Assembly: GCF_001746295.1 (NCBI RefSeq) | Contig: NZ_MJAH01000010.1 | Coordinates: 1-64,000, forward strand | From: Streptomyces sp. LUP47B | GTDB taxonomy: Bacteria > Actinomycetota > Actinomycetes > Streptomycetales > Streptomycetaceae | Direction: 5' to 3' | Length of the DNA stretch: 64,000 nucleotides | Part shown: positions 6,751 through 19,803 of the stretch, one piece after another | How the letters are laid out: every line of letters starts with the position of its first letter | Position numbering within the stretch: the stretch's first letter is position 1 | Position numbers and translations under genes: made by a program | The notes under the pieces: model-generated | The model's database searches: none | Told to the model about the DNA's origin: nothing | The model's input: the letters and a program-made list of their open reading frames with translations, nothing else

Positions 6751-8278
6751 GTGGCGGGGGTCTTCTCGTCGCCGGAACCACCTCGGACGCCGGCAAGAGT
6801 GTCGTCACCGCCGGGATCTGCCGGTGGCTGGTGCGGCAGGGGGTGAAGGTCGCGCCGTTCAAGGCGCAGAACATGTCTCTCAACTCGTTCGTGACGAGGG
6901 AGGGCGCGGAGATCGGGCGGGCCCAGGCCATGCAGGCTCAGGCCTGCCGCGTCGAGCCCACCGCGCTCATGAATCCCGTGCTGCTCAAGCCCGGTGGTGA
7001 GCAGAGCAGTCAGGTCGTGCTGCTCGGGAAGCCCGTCGGGGAGTTGAGCGCACGCGGTTATCACGGCGGGCGGCAGCAGCAGCTTCTCGGGACCGTGCTC
7101 GACTGTCTCGGCGAGTTGCGGGGCACGTATGACGCGGTGATCTGTGAGGGGGCCGGCAGCCCGGCCGAGATCAACCTGCGGCGTACCGACATCGTCAACA
7201 TGGGGATCGCCCGGAACGCCGGGCTGCCCGTCCTTGTCGTGGGCGACATCGACCGCGGGGGCGTCTTCGCCTCCTTCTTCGGGACCGTCGCGCTGCTCTC
7301 CCCCGAGGACCAGGCGCTCGTCGCGGGGTTCCTCGTCAACAAGTTCCGGGGGGACGTCTCGCTGCTCGAACCCGGGCTCGACATGCTCCAGGGGCTCACC
7401 GGGCGGTCCACGTACGGCGTTCTGCCCTTCCGGCACGGCCTCGGGATCGACGAGGAGGACGGGCTGAGGGTGTCCCTGCGGGGGACCGTCCGGGAGTCCG
7501 CGGTGAGCCCTCCGGTGGGCGAGGACGTGCTGCGGGTCGCCGTCTGCGCGATCCCCCTGATGTCCAACTTCACCGACGTCGACGCCCTGGCCGCCGAACC
7601 CGGCGTGGTGGTGCGGTTCGTGGACCGGGCGGAGGAGCTGGCGGACGCCGACCTCGTCGTGATCCCGGGAACCCGTGGGACCGTACGGGCGCTTGAGTGG
7701 CTGCGGCAGCGCGGACTGGCCGACGCACTGGTCAGAAGGGCCGCGGAAGGCCGTCCGATCCTCGGCGTCTGCGGTGGCTTCCAGATCCTCGGCGAGCACA
7801 TCGAGGACGAGGTCGAGAGCCGGCAGGGACATGTCGAGGGGCTCGGAGTCCTTCCCGTGCGGGTGCGGTTCGCGCGGGAGAAGACCCTGACCCGGCCGGA
7901 GGGCGAAGCCCTCGGCGAGCACGTCGCGGGGTACGAGATCCATCACGGGGTCGCCGACATCCACGGGGGCCAAGCGTTCCTCTCTGATGACAAGGGACAC
8001 AGCCTGGACGGCTGCCGCGTCGGCCAGACCTGGGGGACCCACTGGCACGGCTCGCTGGAGTCGGACGGGTTCCGGCGGGCCTTCCTGCGGGAGGTGGCGG
8101 CCGCCGCGGGCCGCCGGTTCGTGCCGGCCCCCGACACCTCGTTCGCCGCGCTGCGCGAGGAGCAGCTCGACCGGCTCGGCGACCTGATCGAACAGCACGC
8201 GGACACGGACGCGCTGTGGCGGCTCATCGAGTCCGGTGCGCCGCAAGGACTGCCTTTCATTCCACCGGGAGCGCCCGC

Positions 8279-8282
<4 letters not shown>
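6747..8282 (+). CDS. cobQ: Cobyric acid synthase (CobQ/CbiP)
   Basis: A 511-aa glutamine- and ATP-dependent amidase that amidates side chains b, d, e and g of adenosylcobyrinic acid a,c-diamide. The N-terminal dethiobiotin-synthetase-like ATPase domain begins GTTSDAGKSVVTAG (P-loop), followed by KAQNMSLNS, a CobQ signature. The C-terminal class I glutamine amidotransferase domain has the nucleophile elbow VCGGFQILG (Cys near residue 343) and the late His region HWHGSLES. Length is typical. It is translationally coupled to cobD before it and cobN after it. Confidence 0.96.
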
Positions 8283-11931
<3,649 letters not shown>

Positions 11932-11935
<4 letters not shown>

Positions 11936-13932
11936 GTACCCCGTTTCCGTTCACGGCCGTCGTCGGCCAGGAGGACCTGCGGCTCGCGCTGCTGCTGAAC
12001 GCCGTGTCGCCGGCGGTCGGCGGTGTGCTGGTGCGCGGCGAGAAGGGCACCGCCAAGTCGACTGCGGTGCGCGCCCTTTCGGCACTGTTGCCCGAGGTCG
12101 CGGTCGTCCCCGGCTGCCGTTTCTCCTGTGACCCCGCCGCCCCGGACCCGTCCTGCCCGGACGGTCCGCACGAGGCGGGCAACGGCGGCACGCGCCCCTC
12201 CCGCATGGTCGAACTCCCCGTCGGCGCCTCCGAGGACCGGCTCGTCGGCGCCCTCGACATCGAGCGGGCGCTCGCGGAGGGAGTGAAGGCCTTCGAGCCG
12301 GGACTCCTCGCCGACGCGCACCGCGGGATCCTCTACGTCGACGAGGTCAACCTCCTCCACGATCACCTGGTCGACCTGCTGCTCGACGCCGCCGCGATGG
12401 GGGCGTCGTACGTCGAGCGGGAGGGCGTCTCGGTACGGCACGCCTCGAAGTTCCTGCTCGTCGGCACCATGAACCCCGAGGAGGGCGAGCTGCGGCCGCA
12501 GTTGCTCGACCGGTTCGGGCTGACCGTCGAGGTCGCGGCCTCGCGGGAGCCGGACCAGCGGGTGGAGGTCGTGCGGCGGCGGCTCGCCTACGACGACGAT
12601 CCGGCCGGGTTCGCGGCGCGTTGGGCGGACGAGGAGCGTGCCGTACGGCAACGGATCGTCGGCGCAAGGGAGTTGCTGCCGTCGGTGCGGCTGGGCGACG
12701 GGGCGCTCAGGCAGATCGCGGCGACCTGTGCCGCGTTCGAGGTGGACGGCATGCGGGCCGACATCGTGATGGCGCGCACCGCGACCGCGCTGGCGGCGTG
12801 GGCCGGGCGGACCGATGTGCTCGCGGAGGACGTGCGGCAGGCCGCGCTCCTCGCGCTGCCGCACCGCCGACGCCGTAATCCCTTTGACGCGCCGGGTCTT
12901 GACGAGGACAAGCTCGACGAGACGCTGGAGGAGTTCAGCGGGGAGGGCGACGAGGATCCCGACCCGGACGGGCCCGGCGGGGGTGGCGGGCAGCCGCCGT
13001 CCGGGCCACAGGACGACGGGCCGCAGGCCGACGGGGGTTCCGGTGCGCAGCCGGAGGCGGGCGACGACGGCGAGCCGCAGGCGTCCGGTGCCGGTTCCGG
13101 GGAGCAGTCCGCCGCACGGGCTTCCGAGCCCTTCCGTACCAAGGTGCTCAGCGTGCCCGGGCTCGGCGACGGAGCTGCCGGGCGGCGGTCCCGTGCGCGG
13201 ACCGAGCACGGGCGGACGACCGGCGCCCGGCGGCCCCAGGGAGCCCTGACGAAGCTACACCTGGCGGCCACCGTGCAGGCGGCCGCCCCGCATCAGCGGG
13301 CGCGGGGGCGGACGGGGCGTGGTCTCGTCGTCCGGCGTGACGATCTGCGGCAGGCGACGCGGGAGGGACGCGAGGGAAATCTCGTGCTGTTCGTCGTCGA
13401 CGCCTCGGGGTCGATGGCGGCGCGGCAGCGGATGAGCGCGGTGAAGGGGGCCGTGCTGTCGCTGCTGCTGGACGCGTATCAGCGTCGGGACAAGGTGGGT
13501 CTGGTGACGTTCCGGGGGTCGGCGGCGGAGGTCGCCCTGCCGCCCACGTCGTCGGTGGACGCCGCGGCCGCCCGCCTTGAGACCTTGCCGACCGGTGGGC
13601 GTACCCCGCTCGCGGCCGGGCTGCTGCGGGCGCACGAGGTGCTGCGGGTGGAGCGGCTGCGGGATCCCGCGCGGCGCGCACTGGTGGTCGTGGTGACGGA
13701 CGGGCGGGCCACCGGTGGGCCCGAGCCGGTCGCGCTCGCGGGGCGGGCGGCCCGGCTGTTCGCCGCGGACGGCGTCGCCTCCGTCGTCGTCGACTGCGAG
13801 TCCGGGCCGGTGCGGCTGGGGCTGGCCGGGCAGCTCGCGGGTGAACTGGACGGTACCGCGGTGACGTTGGACGAGTTGCGGGCCGACTCGATCGCCGGAC
13901 TGGTGAAGGACGTACAGAGGAGGGCCGCGTAA
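11932..13932 (+). CDS. ChlI-ChlD fusion chelatase subunit (AAA ATPase plus VWA domain)
   Basis: A 666-aa protein beginning at a GTG that overlaps the cobN stop. Residues 1 to about 330 are a MoxR/ChlI-like AAA+ ATPase: Walker A GEKGTAKST (near 37) and Walker B ILYVDEVNLL (near 130). A disordered Gly/Pro/Asp-rich linker (about 335-400) follows. Residues about 450-660 form a von Willebrand A domain with the MIDAS start VVDASGSM and a TGGRTPLAAG segment. Such fusions replace CobS/CobT as the motor for CobN in actinomycetes. A magnesium chelatase role is less likely because no bacteriochlorophyll genes are present. Confidence 0.93.
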
Positions 13933-14531
13933 TGCCTCAGGGACAGCCGAGTGTGGTGCCGGAGGACGGACTGACGACTCGTCAGCGTCGTAACCGGCCG
14001 TTGGTGGTGGTGCACACGGGCATCGGCAAGGGGAAGTCGACCGCCGCTTTCGGGCTTGCCCTGCGGGCCTGGAATCAGGGGTGGCCCATCGGGGTGTTCC
14101 AGTTCGTCAAGTCGGCGAAGTGGAAGGTCGGCGAGGAGAACGCGCTGCGGGTGCTGGGGGCGTCCGGGGAGGGCGGGTCCGTCGACTGGCACAAGATGGG
14201 TGAGGGCTGGTCCTGGGTGCAGCGCGATGCCCAGATGGACAATGAGGAGAAGGCCCGGGAGGGCTGGGAGCAGGTCAAGCGGGACCTCGCCGCGGAGACG
14301 TACCAGCTGTACGTGCTCGACGAGTTCGCCTACCCGATGCACTGGGGGTGGGTGGACACGGATGAGGTTCTTGACGTGCTCAGGAATCGGCCCGGGACCC
14401 AGCACGTGGTCATCACCGGCCGCAACGCGCCCGAGAAGCTGGTCGACTTCGCCGATCTCGTGACCGACATGTCCAAGGTGAAGCACCCCATGGACGCCGG
14501 GCAGAAGGGGCAGAGGGGCATCGAGTGGTGA
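13932..14531 (+). CDS. cobO: Cob(I)yrinic acid a,c-diamide adenosyltransferase (CobO)
   Basis: A 199-aa corrinoid adenosyltransferase of the CobA/CobO/BtuR type. It transfers the 5'-deoxyadenosyl group of ATP to Co(I) corrinoid. The unusual P-loop HTGIGKGKST (near residue 33) and the Walker B-like YVLDEFAYPM (near 122) are present, as is the family end block KVKHPMDAGQKGQRGIEW. The first ATG overlaps the chlID stop as TAATG. Length is typical. Confidence 0.96.
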   Translation: MPQGQPSVVPEDGLTTRQRRNRPLVVVHTGIGKGKSTAAFGLALRAWNQGWPIGVFQFVKSAKWKVGEENALRVLGASGEGGSVDWHKMGEGWSWVQRDAQMDNEEKAREGWEQVKRDLAAETYQLYVLDEFAYPMHWGWVDTDEVLDVLRNRPGTQHVVITGRNAPEKLVDFADLVTDMSKVKHPMDAGQKGQRGIEW

Positions 14532-16054
14532 CTTCTTCCGTCCCTCGGCTGGTCATCGCCGCGCCGTCCTCCGGCAGCGGCAAGACCACCGTTGCCACGG
14601 GGTTGATGGCCGCGTTCGCCGCGCGGGGGCTCGCCGTGTCTCCGCACAAGGTGGGTCCTGACTACATCGATCCCGGGTATCACGCGCTCGCGAGCGGGCG
14701 GGTGGGGCGGAATCTCGACGCGTATCTGTGCGGTCCGGAGCTGGTGGCTCCGCTGTTCCTGCACGGGGCGCGCGGGTGTGACATCGCCGTCGTGGAGGGG
14801 GTGATGGGGATGTTCGACGGGGCCGCGGGGGAAGGGGAGCTGGCGTCCACGGCTCATGTGGCGAAGCTGTTGCGGGCGCCCGTGGTGCTGGTCGTCGACG
14901 CCTCGTCGCAGTCCCGGTCGGTTGCCGCGCTGGTGCACGGGTTCGCGTCGTGGGATCCCGAGGTGCGGGTGGGGGGCGTGATCCTCAACAAGGTCGCCTC
15001 CGACCGTCATGAGGCGTTGTTGCGGGAGGCGTTGGAGTCGGCCGGGGTGCCGGTGTTCGGGGTGCTGCGGCGGGTGGCCCAGGTGGACACGCCGTCCCGG
15101 CATCTGGGGTTGGTGCCGGTCGCCGAGCGGCGGGGGGCGGCAGTGTCCGCTGTCGCGGCGATGGCGGCGCAGGTTCGTGCCGGGTGTGATCTCGATGGGC
15201 TGGTTGCGCTGGCGCGGGGTGCGGGGGCGTTGTCGTGTGCGGCTTGGGATGCGGCTGAGGTGTTGGCTTCCTCGCCCCCGCCGCCCCTACCCGTCCCTCC
15301 CCCAGAGGGGGGACCCCCACCAGGGGGCTCCGCCCCCTGGACCCCCGCTCCTCAAACGCCGGAGGGGCTGGATTTGGCTCAGGTCGCCCACCCAGGGGCG
15401 CGGGGAACTGCGCGACCAGCCCCCACTCAGCCGCACCCGGCTTCCGACGGACCGGTACGAGTCGCTGTCGCCGGCGGGCCTGCCTTCACCTTCTCCTACG
15501 CCGAGCACTCCGAGCTGCTCGCCGCCGCCGGTGCCGAGGTCATCGTCTTTGACCCCCTACGCGATGAGCAATTGCCTGCCGGGGCAAACGGGTTGGTCAT
15601 CGGCGGCGGTTTCCCCGAGGTCTACGCCGCCGAGCTCTCCGCCAACGAACCGCTGCGCAAGGCCGTTTCAGCCCTCGCAGAGACCGGCGCTCCCGTCGCC
15701 GCCGAGTGTGCCGGTCTGCTCTATCTGTGCCGTGAGCTCGACGGGCAGCCCATGTGCGGGGTGCTCGACGCCTCGGCCCGGATGGAGGACAGGCTCACCC
15801 TCGGGTATCGGGACGCCGTCGCCGTCAGCGACAGTTCGCTGGCTGTCGCCGGGACGCGGATGCGGGGGCACGAGTTCCACCGGACCGTCGTGGAGCCGGG
15901 GGCCGGGGACGCGGCCGCGTGGGGTGTGCGGGTGCCCCGGCGGCGGCTCGAGGGTTTTGTACAGCGTGGTGTGCACGCGAGTTATCTGCACACGCACTGG
16001 GCCTCGCAGCCCGGTGTCGCCCGTCGGTTCGTGGAGAGGTGCCGGACGTCATGA
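14528..16054 (+). CDS. cobB: Hydrogenobyrinic acid a,c-diamide synthase (CobB/CbiA), with an extra inter-domain segment
   Basis: A 508-aa amidase for side chains a and c. I use the GTG at 14528, which forms GTGA with the cobO stop; the adjacent GTG at 14525 is possible. The N-terminal ATPase domain (about 1-240) starts with the P-loop APSSGSGKTTVATG and has KVGPDYIDPGYH. The C-terminal glutamine amidotransferase domain (about 300-500) has the elbow AAECAGLLYL and the late HTHWA. Between them, residues about 247-304 are a Pro/Gly-rich stretch that does not look like either domain. At DNA level it matches dispersed repeats (see the repeat entry). The reading frame is intact. Confidence 0.95.
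   Translation: MTSSVPRLVIAAPSSGSGKTTVATGLMAAFAARGLAVSPHKVGPDYIDPGYHALASGRVGRNLDAYLCGPELVAPLFLHGARGCDIAVVEGVMGMFDGAAGEGELASTAHVAKLLRAPVVLVVDASSQSRSVAALVHGFASWDPEVRVGGVILNKVASDRHEALLREALESAGVPVFGVLRRVAQVDTPSRHLGLVPVAERRGAAVSAVAAMAAQVRAGCDLDGLVALARGAGALSCAAWDAAEVLASSPPPPLPVPPPEGGPPPGGSAPWTPAPQTPEGLDLAQVAHPGARGTARPAPTQPHPASDGPVRVAVAGGPAFTFSYAEHSELLAAAGAEVIVFDPLRDEQLPAGANGLVIGGGFPEVYAAELSANEPLRKAVSALAETGAPVAAECAGLLYLCRELDGQPMCGVLDASARMEDRLTLGYRDAVAVSDSSLAVAGTRMRGHEFHRTVVEPGAGDAAAWGVRVPRRRLEGFVQRGVHASYLHTHWASQPGVARRFVERCRTS
15293..15437 (+). repeat. Two dispersed repeats lying in frame inside cobB
   Basis: 15394-15437 reads AGGGGCGCGGGGAACTGCGC then GACCAGCCCCCAC, matching the copies at 2110 and 30703. 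Directly upstream, about 15293-15372 holds a second GC hairpin element (GGGGGCTCCGCCCCCTGGAC, then CCCCGCTCCTCAAACGCCGG). I recognise it from memory as another common Streptomyces intergenic motif. Both lie within the linker between the CobB domains and are read through without a stop. Confidence 0.85.
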
Positions 16055-16785
16055 GCAGCAGCAGGTTGATCGGGGTCGGGGTCGGTCCCGGCGATCCGGA
16101 GCTGGTGACCGTCAAGGGTGTCAACACCCTGCGCGCCGCCGACGTGGTCGTCGTGCCGGTCATGGACACGGGTGAGAGGGGGCGGGCCGAGGCGACCGTT
16201 CTGCACTACGTGCCCCAGGAGAGGATCGTCCGGGTCGTCTTCGCTCTCAACGAGCGCAGTGATCACGCCCGGCGCGAGGCCGCCTGGGACGCGGCCGGGG
16301 AGCGGGTCGCCGAGTTGCTCGCCGCCCACTCGTGCGTCGCCTTCGCCACCATCGGCGACCCCAACGTCTACTCCACCTTCACCTATCTCGCCCAGACCAT
16401 CGGCGAGCTCGTGCCCGACGCCGTCGTGGAGACCGTGCCCGGGATCACCGCCATGCAGGATCTCGCCGCGCGCTCCGGGGCCGTACTGACCGAGGGCACC
16501 GAGCCGCTCACCCTCGTGCCCGTCACCGCCGGGTCCGCCGTCCTCAAGGATGCGCTCAACGGGCCCGGGACCGTCGTCGCGTACAAGTTCGGGCGCCTGG
16601 CGGGTGAGGTGGCCGAGGCGCTCAGGGAGACCGGGCGGATCGAGGACGCCGTATGGGGATCGGCGCTCGGGATGGAGGCCGAGTCCATCCGGCCCGCCGG
16701 TGAGCTCGACGGGGCTCCCCTGCCGTATCTCTCCACCCTCATCGCGCCCGCGCGGCGGGACGGCACCCGGGGCGGCAAGTTGTGA
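16051..16785 (+). CDS. cobI: Precorrin-2 C20-methyltransferase (CobI/CbiL)
   Basis: A 244-aa SAM-dependent tetrapyrrole methylase that converts precorrin-2 to precorrin-3A (or the cobalt form). The N-terminal GVGVGPGDPELVTVKG is the class signature. The blocks ATIGDPNVYSTFTYL (near residue 97) and VPGITAMQDLAA (near 130) are typical of CobI. Its ATG overlaps the cobB stop. It is the last gene of the first cobalamin block; the converging ZIP gene ends 33 bp downstream. Confidence 0.95.
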   Translation: MSSSRLIGVGVGPGDPELVTVKGVNTLRAADVVVVPVMDTGERGRAEATVLHYVPQERIVRVVFALNERSDHARREAAWDAAGERVAELLAAHSCVAFATIGDPNVYSTFTYLAQTIGELVPDAVVETVPGITAMQDLAARSGAVLTEGTEPLTLVPVTAGSAVLKDALNGPGTVVAYKFGRLAGEVAEALRETGRIEDAVWGSALGMEAESIRPAGELDGAPLPYLSTLIAPARRDGTRGGKL

Positions 16786-16817
16786 CACCCCCCGCGAGCC
16801 CCTCCAGAGCCGCCGGA

Positions 16818-17546
16818 TCAGCCGGCCAGGCCCACCACCAGCCAGATGAAACCCACCCCCGCGACGGTGCACAGCAGGGTCGAGCGGGCGGGGTGTTCGT
16901 GGTGGGCCTCGGGGAGGATCTCGGCCGCCGCGAGATAGAGGAGCGCGCCGCCGAAGAGACCGAGATAGCCACCGAGCAGACCTTCCGGGATGGTCACGAA
17001 CGACGTCGACGCGGCGCCCAACACCGGGGCCGCCGCGTCCGCGAACAGCATCCCCAGCGCTCTGCGGCGGTCGTTCCCGTACAGGCTCGTGATCGTGTAC
17101 GTGTTGAAGCCGTCCGCGAAGTCATGGGCCACGACGGCGAGCGCGACGGCCGTACCCATACCGCCGCCCACCTGGAAGGCCGCGCCGATCGCCACGCCGT
17201 CCATGGCGCTGTGGCCGACCATCGCGGCCGCTGCCGTGAGGCCCACCTCGGGCACCCGGCCGTCCCTCTCCTCGCCGCCGTGCGCCGCCTGACGGGCGGC
17301 CAGCAGACGTTCCACCAGATGGGCCAGCAGGAAGCCGGCCACGAAGAGGAGCAGGGCCGCGGGGACACCGAAGACCTCGTCGCCGGCCGCGCGCAGCGCC
17401 TCCGGCAGCAGGTCCAGGCCGACCACGCCGAGCATCAGGCCGCCGGCCAGTCCGAGGACCAGATGACGGCGGTCGGTCACCCGCTGTGCCGTCCAGCCGC
17501 CGGCCAGCGTCATCAGGAACGCGCCGAGCGCGACGAAGACCGCCAT
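16818..17546 (-). CDS. ZIP-family metal transporter within the cobalamin cluster
   Basis: A 242-aa protein from the ATG at 17546 (MAVFVALGAF); an upstream in-frame start would overlap the cobM leader. It has about eight hydrophobic segments. The metal-binding signatures of ZIP helices IV and V are present as HSAMDGVAIG (near residue 109) and HDFADGFNTY (near 138), and helix VII ends in EILPEAHHEHPA. ZIP proteins import divalent metals such as Zn2+. Its position between cobI and cobM suggests cobalt supply, but that is inference from context. It is transcribed against the cob genes and divergently from cobM. Confidence 0.88.
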   Translation of the reverse strand: MAVFVALGAFLMTLAGGWTAQRVTDRRHLVLGLAGGLMLGVVGLDLLPEALRAAGDEVFGVPAALLLFVAGFLLAHLVERLLAARQAAHGGEERDGRVPEVGLTAAAAMVGHSAMDGVAIGAAFQVGGGMGTAVALAVVAHDFADGFNTYTITSLYGNDRRRALGMLFADAAAPVLGAASTSFVTIPEGLLGGYLGLFGGALLYLAAAEILPEAHHEHPARSTLLCTVAGVGFIWLVVGLAG

Positions 17547-17641
17547 AGGGCCTTCGTATCCGATCAGCCCCCGTTCGCGCACATCCGGCCACCGCACCGG
17601 CGACACCCTTGACACCTTTTGCAACGAGAGGACCGATTCCC

Positions 17642-18463
17642 ATGGCCGATGCCCCCACCGGCAAGGTGACCTTCGTCGGTGCCGGCCCCGGCGCCGCCGA
17701 TCTGCTGACGTTCCGGGCCGCGCGCGCCATCGCCGAGGCCGACGTCGTGATCTGGGCCGCGAGCCTGGTGCAGGCGGAGGTCCTCGAGCACGCGCGCGAG
17801 GACGCGGAGATCCTCGACTCGGCGACCATGTCGCTCGAGGACGTCGTCGCGGTGTACGAGCGGGCGCGCGACGAGGACTTGAAGGTCGCCCGGATCCACT
17901 CCGGCGACCCCGCTCTGTGGGGCGGTACGCAGGAGCAGCTCGACCGGTGTGCGCGGATCGGCATCGAGACCGAGGTCGTGCCCGGTGTCTCGGCGTTCTC
18001 CGCGGTCGCCGCGCTCGCGCGGCGCGAGCTGACCATCCCCGAGGTCGCGCAGTCCGTCGTGCTCACCCGGCTCGGCGGCGGCAAGACGCCCATGCCGCCC
18101 GGCGAGGAGGTGCGGGAGTTCGCCAAGCACGGCACCACCATGGCGATCTTCCTGTCCGCGGCACGCAGCGGGCAGCTGGTGCGGGAGCTGCTGGAGGGCG
18201 GCTATCCGACCTCTACGCCGGTCGTCGTCGCCTACCAGGCGACCTGGCCGGAGGAGCTGGTCGTGCGGTGCACGATCGAGACGCTGGAGCAGACCGTCAA
18301 GGAGCACAAGCTCTGGAAGCACACGCTCTTCCTGGTCGGCCCGGCGCTGGACTCCGAGGGCACCCGGTCGCACCTCTACCACCCCGGTCACTTCCACGGC
18401 TACCGCAAGGCCGACCCGGAGGCCCGGCGGGCCCTGCGCGCGGCGCGGGGTGCCGGCACGTGA
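17642..18463 (+). CDS. cobM: Precorrin-4 C11-methyltransferase (CobM/CbiF)
   Basis: A 273-aa SAM-dependent methylase. I take the ATG at 17642 (MADAPTGKVTFVGAGPG), which follows GAGAGGA; the frame extends to 17609 without a better site. Family blocks are VGAGPGAADLLTFR, IHSGDPALWGGTQEQ (near residue 88) and VPGVSAFSAVAALARRELTIPEVAQ. It starts the second cobalamin block, and 95 bp separates it from the divergent ZIP gene. I see no second riboswitch in that gap. Its stop overlaps the cobL start. Confidence 0.95.
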   Translation: MADAPTGKVTFVGAGPGAADLLTFRAARAIAEADVVIWAASLVQAEVLEHAREDAEILDSATMSLEDVVAVYERARDEDLKVARIHSGDPALWGGTQEQLDRCARIGIETEVVPGVSAFSAVAALARRELTIPEVAQSVVLTRLGGGKTPMPPGEEVREFAKHGTTMAIFLSAARSGQLVRELLEGGYPTSTPVVVAYQATWPEELVVRCTIETLEQTVKEHKLWKHTLFLVGPALDSEGTRSHLYHPGHFHGYRKADPEARRALRAARGAGT

Positions 18464-19803
18464 TCACGGTCGTGGGTACGGGGACGGGGGCGCCGCCCCA
18501 GGAGTGCCTGGCCGGCGCCGAGCTGGTGGTGGGCGGGCGGCGGCACCTGGATGCCGTACGGCTGCCGGAGGCGGCGGAGCGGATCGTGCTCGGGCCGCTG
18601 GCTCCCGCCCTCGACACCATGGCGGAGTACCTGGACAAGGAACGGCGGGTGGTCGTGCTGGCCTCCGGCGACCCCGGGTTCTTCGGGATCGTGCGGGTGC
18701 TGGCCGAGCGGTTCGGGCCCGCCGCGCTGGACGTGCGGCCCGGAGTCTCCTCCGTCGCCGCCGCCTTCGCGCGGGTCGGACTGCCGTGGGAGGACGCGGT
18801 GGTGGTCAGCGCGCACGGGCGTGATCTGCGTACGGCGGTGAACGTGTGCCGCGCGCGCCCGAAGGTGGCGGTGCTGACGGGGCCGGGGGCGGGCCCCGCC
18901 GAGCTGGGAGCCGCGTTGGCGTTGCCCGGGGACGCGGGCGCCGCAGGAAGTGCCACGAGCGGCTGTCGGGCGACTGCGGCTGCTTCGTGGTCGGCCGCGC
19001 CCCGCGGCGGAGCCGCACATCGATACGGCCCCGCGCCCCTTGAGCGCGTTCTCGTCGTCGCCTCCGCTCTGGGCAGCGACGACGAACGCGTCGAGCGGGT
19101 CACCCCCGCCGAGGCCGCCGCCCGGGACTGGGGCACGGCGGTGAGTGTCGTGCTGTGTCTCGACGAGTCCCGAGCTCTCGGTGCCGTGCGCACGGTCGCC
19201 GGGCCTTCCGCAGCTCCCTCCCAATGGGCCCTGGACGAGGGTGAGTTCACCCACCGGGACTCGATGATCACCAAGTTCGAGGTGCGGGCGCTGGCGCTGG
19301 CGCGGCTCGGGCCTCGGCTCGGGGATCTGGTGTGGGACGTCGGCGCGGGCTCGGGGTCCGTGGCCGTGGAGTGCGCGCGGCTCGGTGCGGCCGTCGTCGC
19401 GGTCGAGAAGGCACCCGACGGCGTCGAACGGATCCGCGCCAACGCGGCCGCCCACGGAGTCGACGTACGGACCGTGCACGGGTCCGCGCCGGACGCGCTC
19501 GCGGAACTCGACGACCCGGACGCCGTGTTCGTGGGCGGTGGTGGACGCGAACTGCCGGACATCGTCGCCGTGTGCGCGCGGCGGGCCCGGCGCAGCGTCG
19601 TCGTCGCCATGGCCGCGCTCGACCGGGTGCCGGCCGTACGCGCGGCACTCACCGGCGCCGGGTTCGGCTGCGACGGCGTACTGCTCCAGTCGTCCCGTCT
19701 CGCACCGCTGCCCGGGGACGTGACCCGGCTCGCGGCGACCAATCCGGTCTTTCTGCTGTGGGGTGCCAGAAACCCCGTCTCTGATGAAGGAGTTGCCCAG
19801 TGA
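18460..19803 (+). CDS. cobL: Precorrin-6Y C5,15-methyltransferase, decarboxylating (CobL, CbiE-CbiT fusion)
   Basis: A 447-aa bifunctional enzyme starting at a GTG that overlaps the cobM stop. Residues 1 to about 240 are the CbiE methylase (ITVVGTGTGAPP, LASGDPGFFGIV, VRPGVSSVAAAF). Residues about 255-440 are the CbiT methylase/decarboxylase with the SAM motif VWDVGAGSGSVAVE (near 290). The region about 158-196 is a Ser/Ala/Arg-rich insertion inside the CbiE half, between LGAALAL and RVLVVASALG. At DNA level it matches a dispersed repeat. The frame is intact, but the insert could affect the local fold. Confidence 0.94.
   Translation: MITVVGTGTGAPPQECLAGAELVVGGRRHLDAVRLPEAAERIVLGPLAPALDTMAEYLDKERRVVVLASGDPGFFGIVRVLAERFGPAALDVRPGVSSVAAAFARVGLPWEDAVVVSAHGRDLRTAVNVCRARPKVAVLTGPGAGPAELGAALALPGDAGAAGSATSGCRATAAASWSAAPRGGAAHRYGPAPLERVLVVASALGSDDERVERVTPAEAAARDWGTAVSVVLCLDESRALGAVRTVAGPSAAPSQWALDEGEFTHRDSMITKFEVRALALARLGPRLGDLVWDVGAGSGSVAVECARLGAAVVAVEKAPDGVERIRANAAAHGVDVRTVHGSAPDALAELDDPDAVFVGGGGRELPDIVAVCARRARRSVVVAMAALDRVPAVRAALTGAGFGCDGVLLQSSRLAPLPGDVTRLAATNPVFLLWGARNPVSDEGVAQ
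18974..19043 (-). repeat. Dispersed repeat in frame inside cobL
   Basis: The stretch runs TGCGGCTGCTTCGTGGTCGG then CCGCGCCCCGCGGCGGAGCC then GCACATCGATACGGCCCCGC and GCCCCTTGAG. The reverse complement of 62812-62890 (between the CE12 esterase and the last sugar-binding gene) is nearly the same over about 70 bp, including the identical block CGCGCCCCGCGGCGGAGCC with one change near its start. It codes for residues about 172-195 of CobL. Confidence 0.85.

Noticed and set aside
17547..17641. Possible second cobalamin riboswitch or metal-regulator site before cobM
   Set aside because: None of the B12-box or core riboswitch sequences is present; I saw only a weak TTGACA and no clear regulator palindrome.
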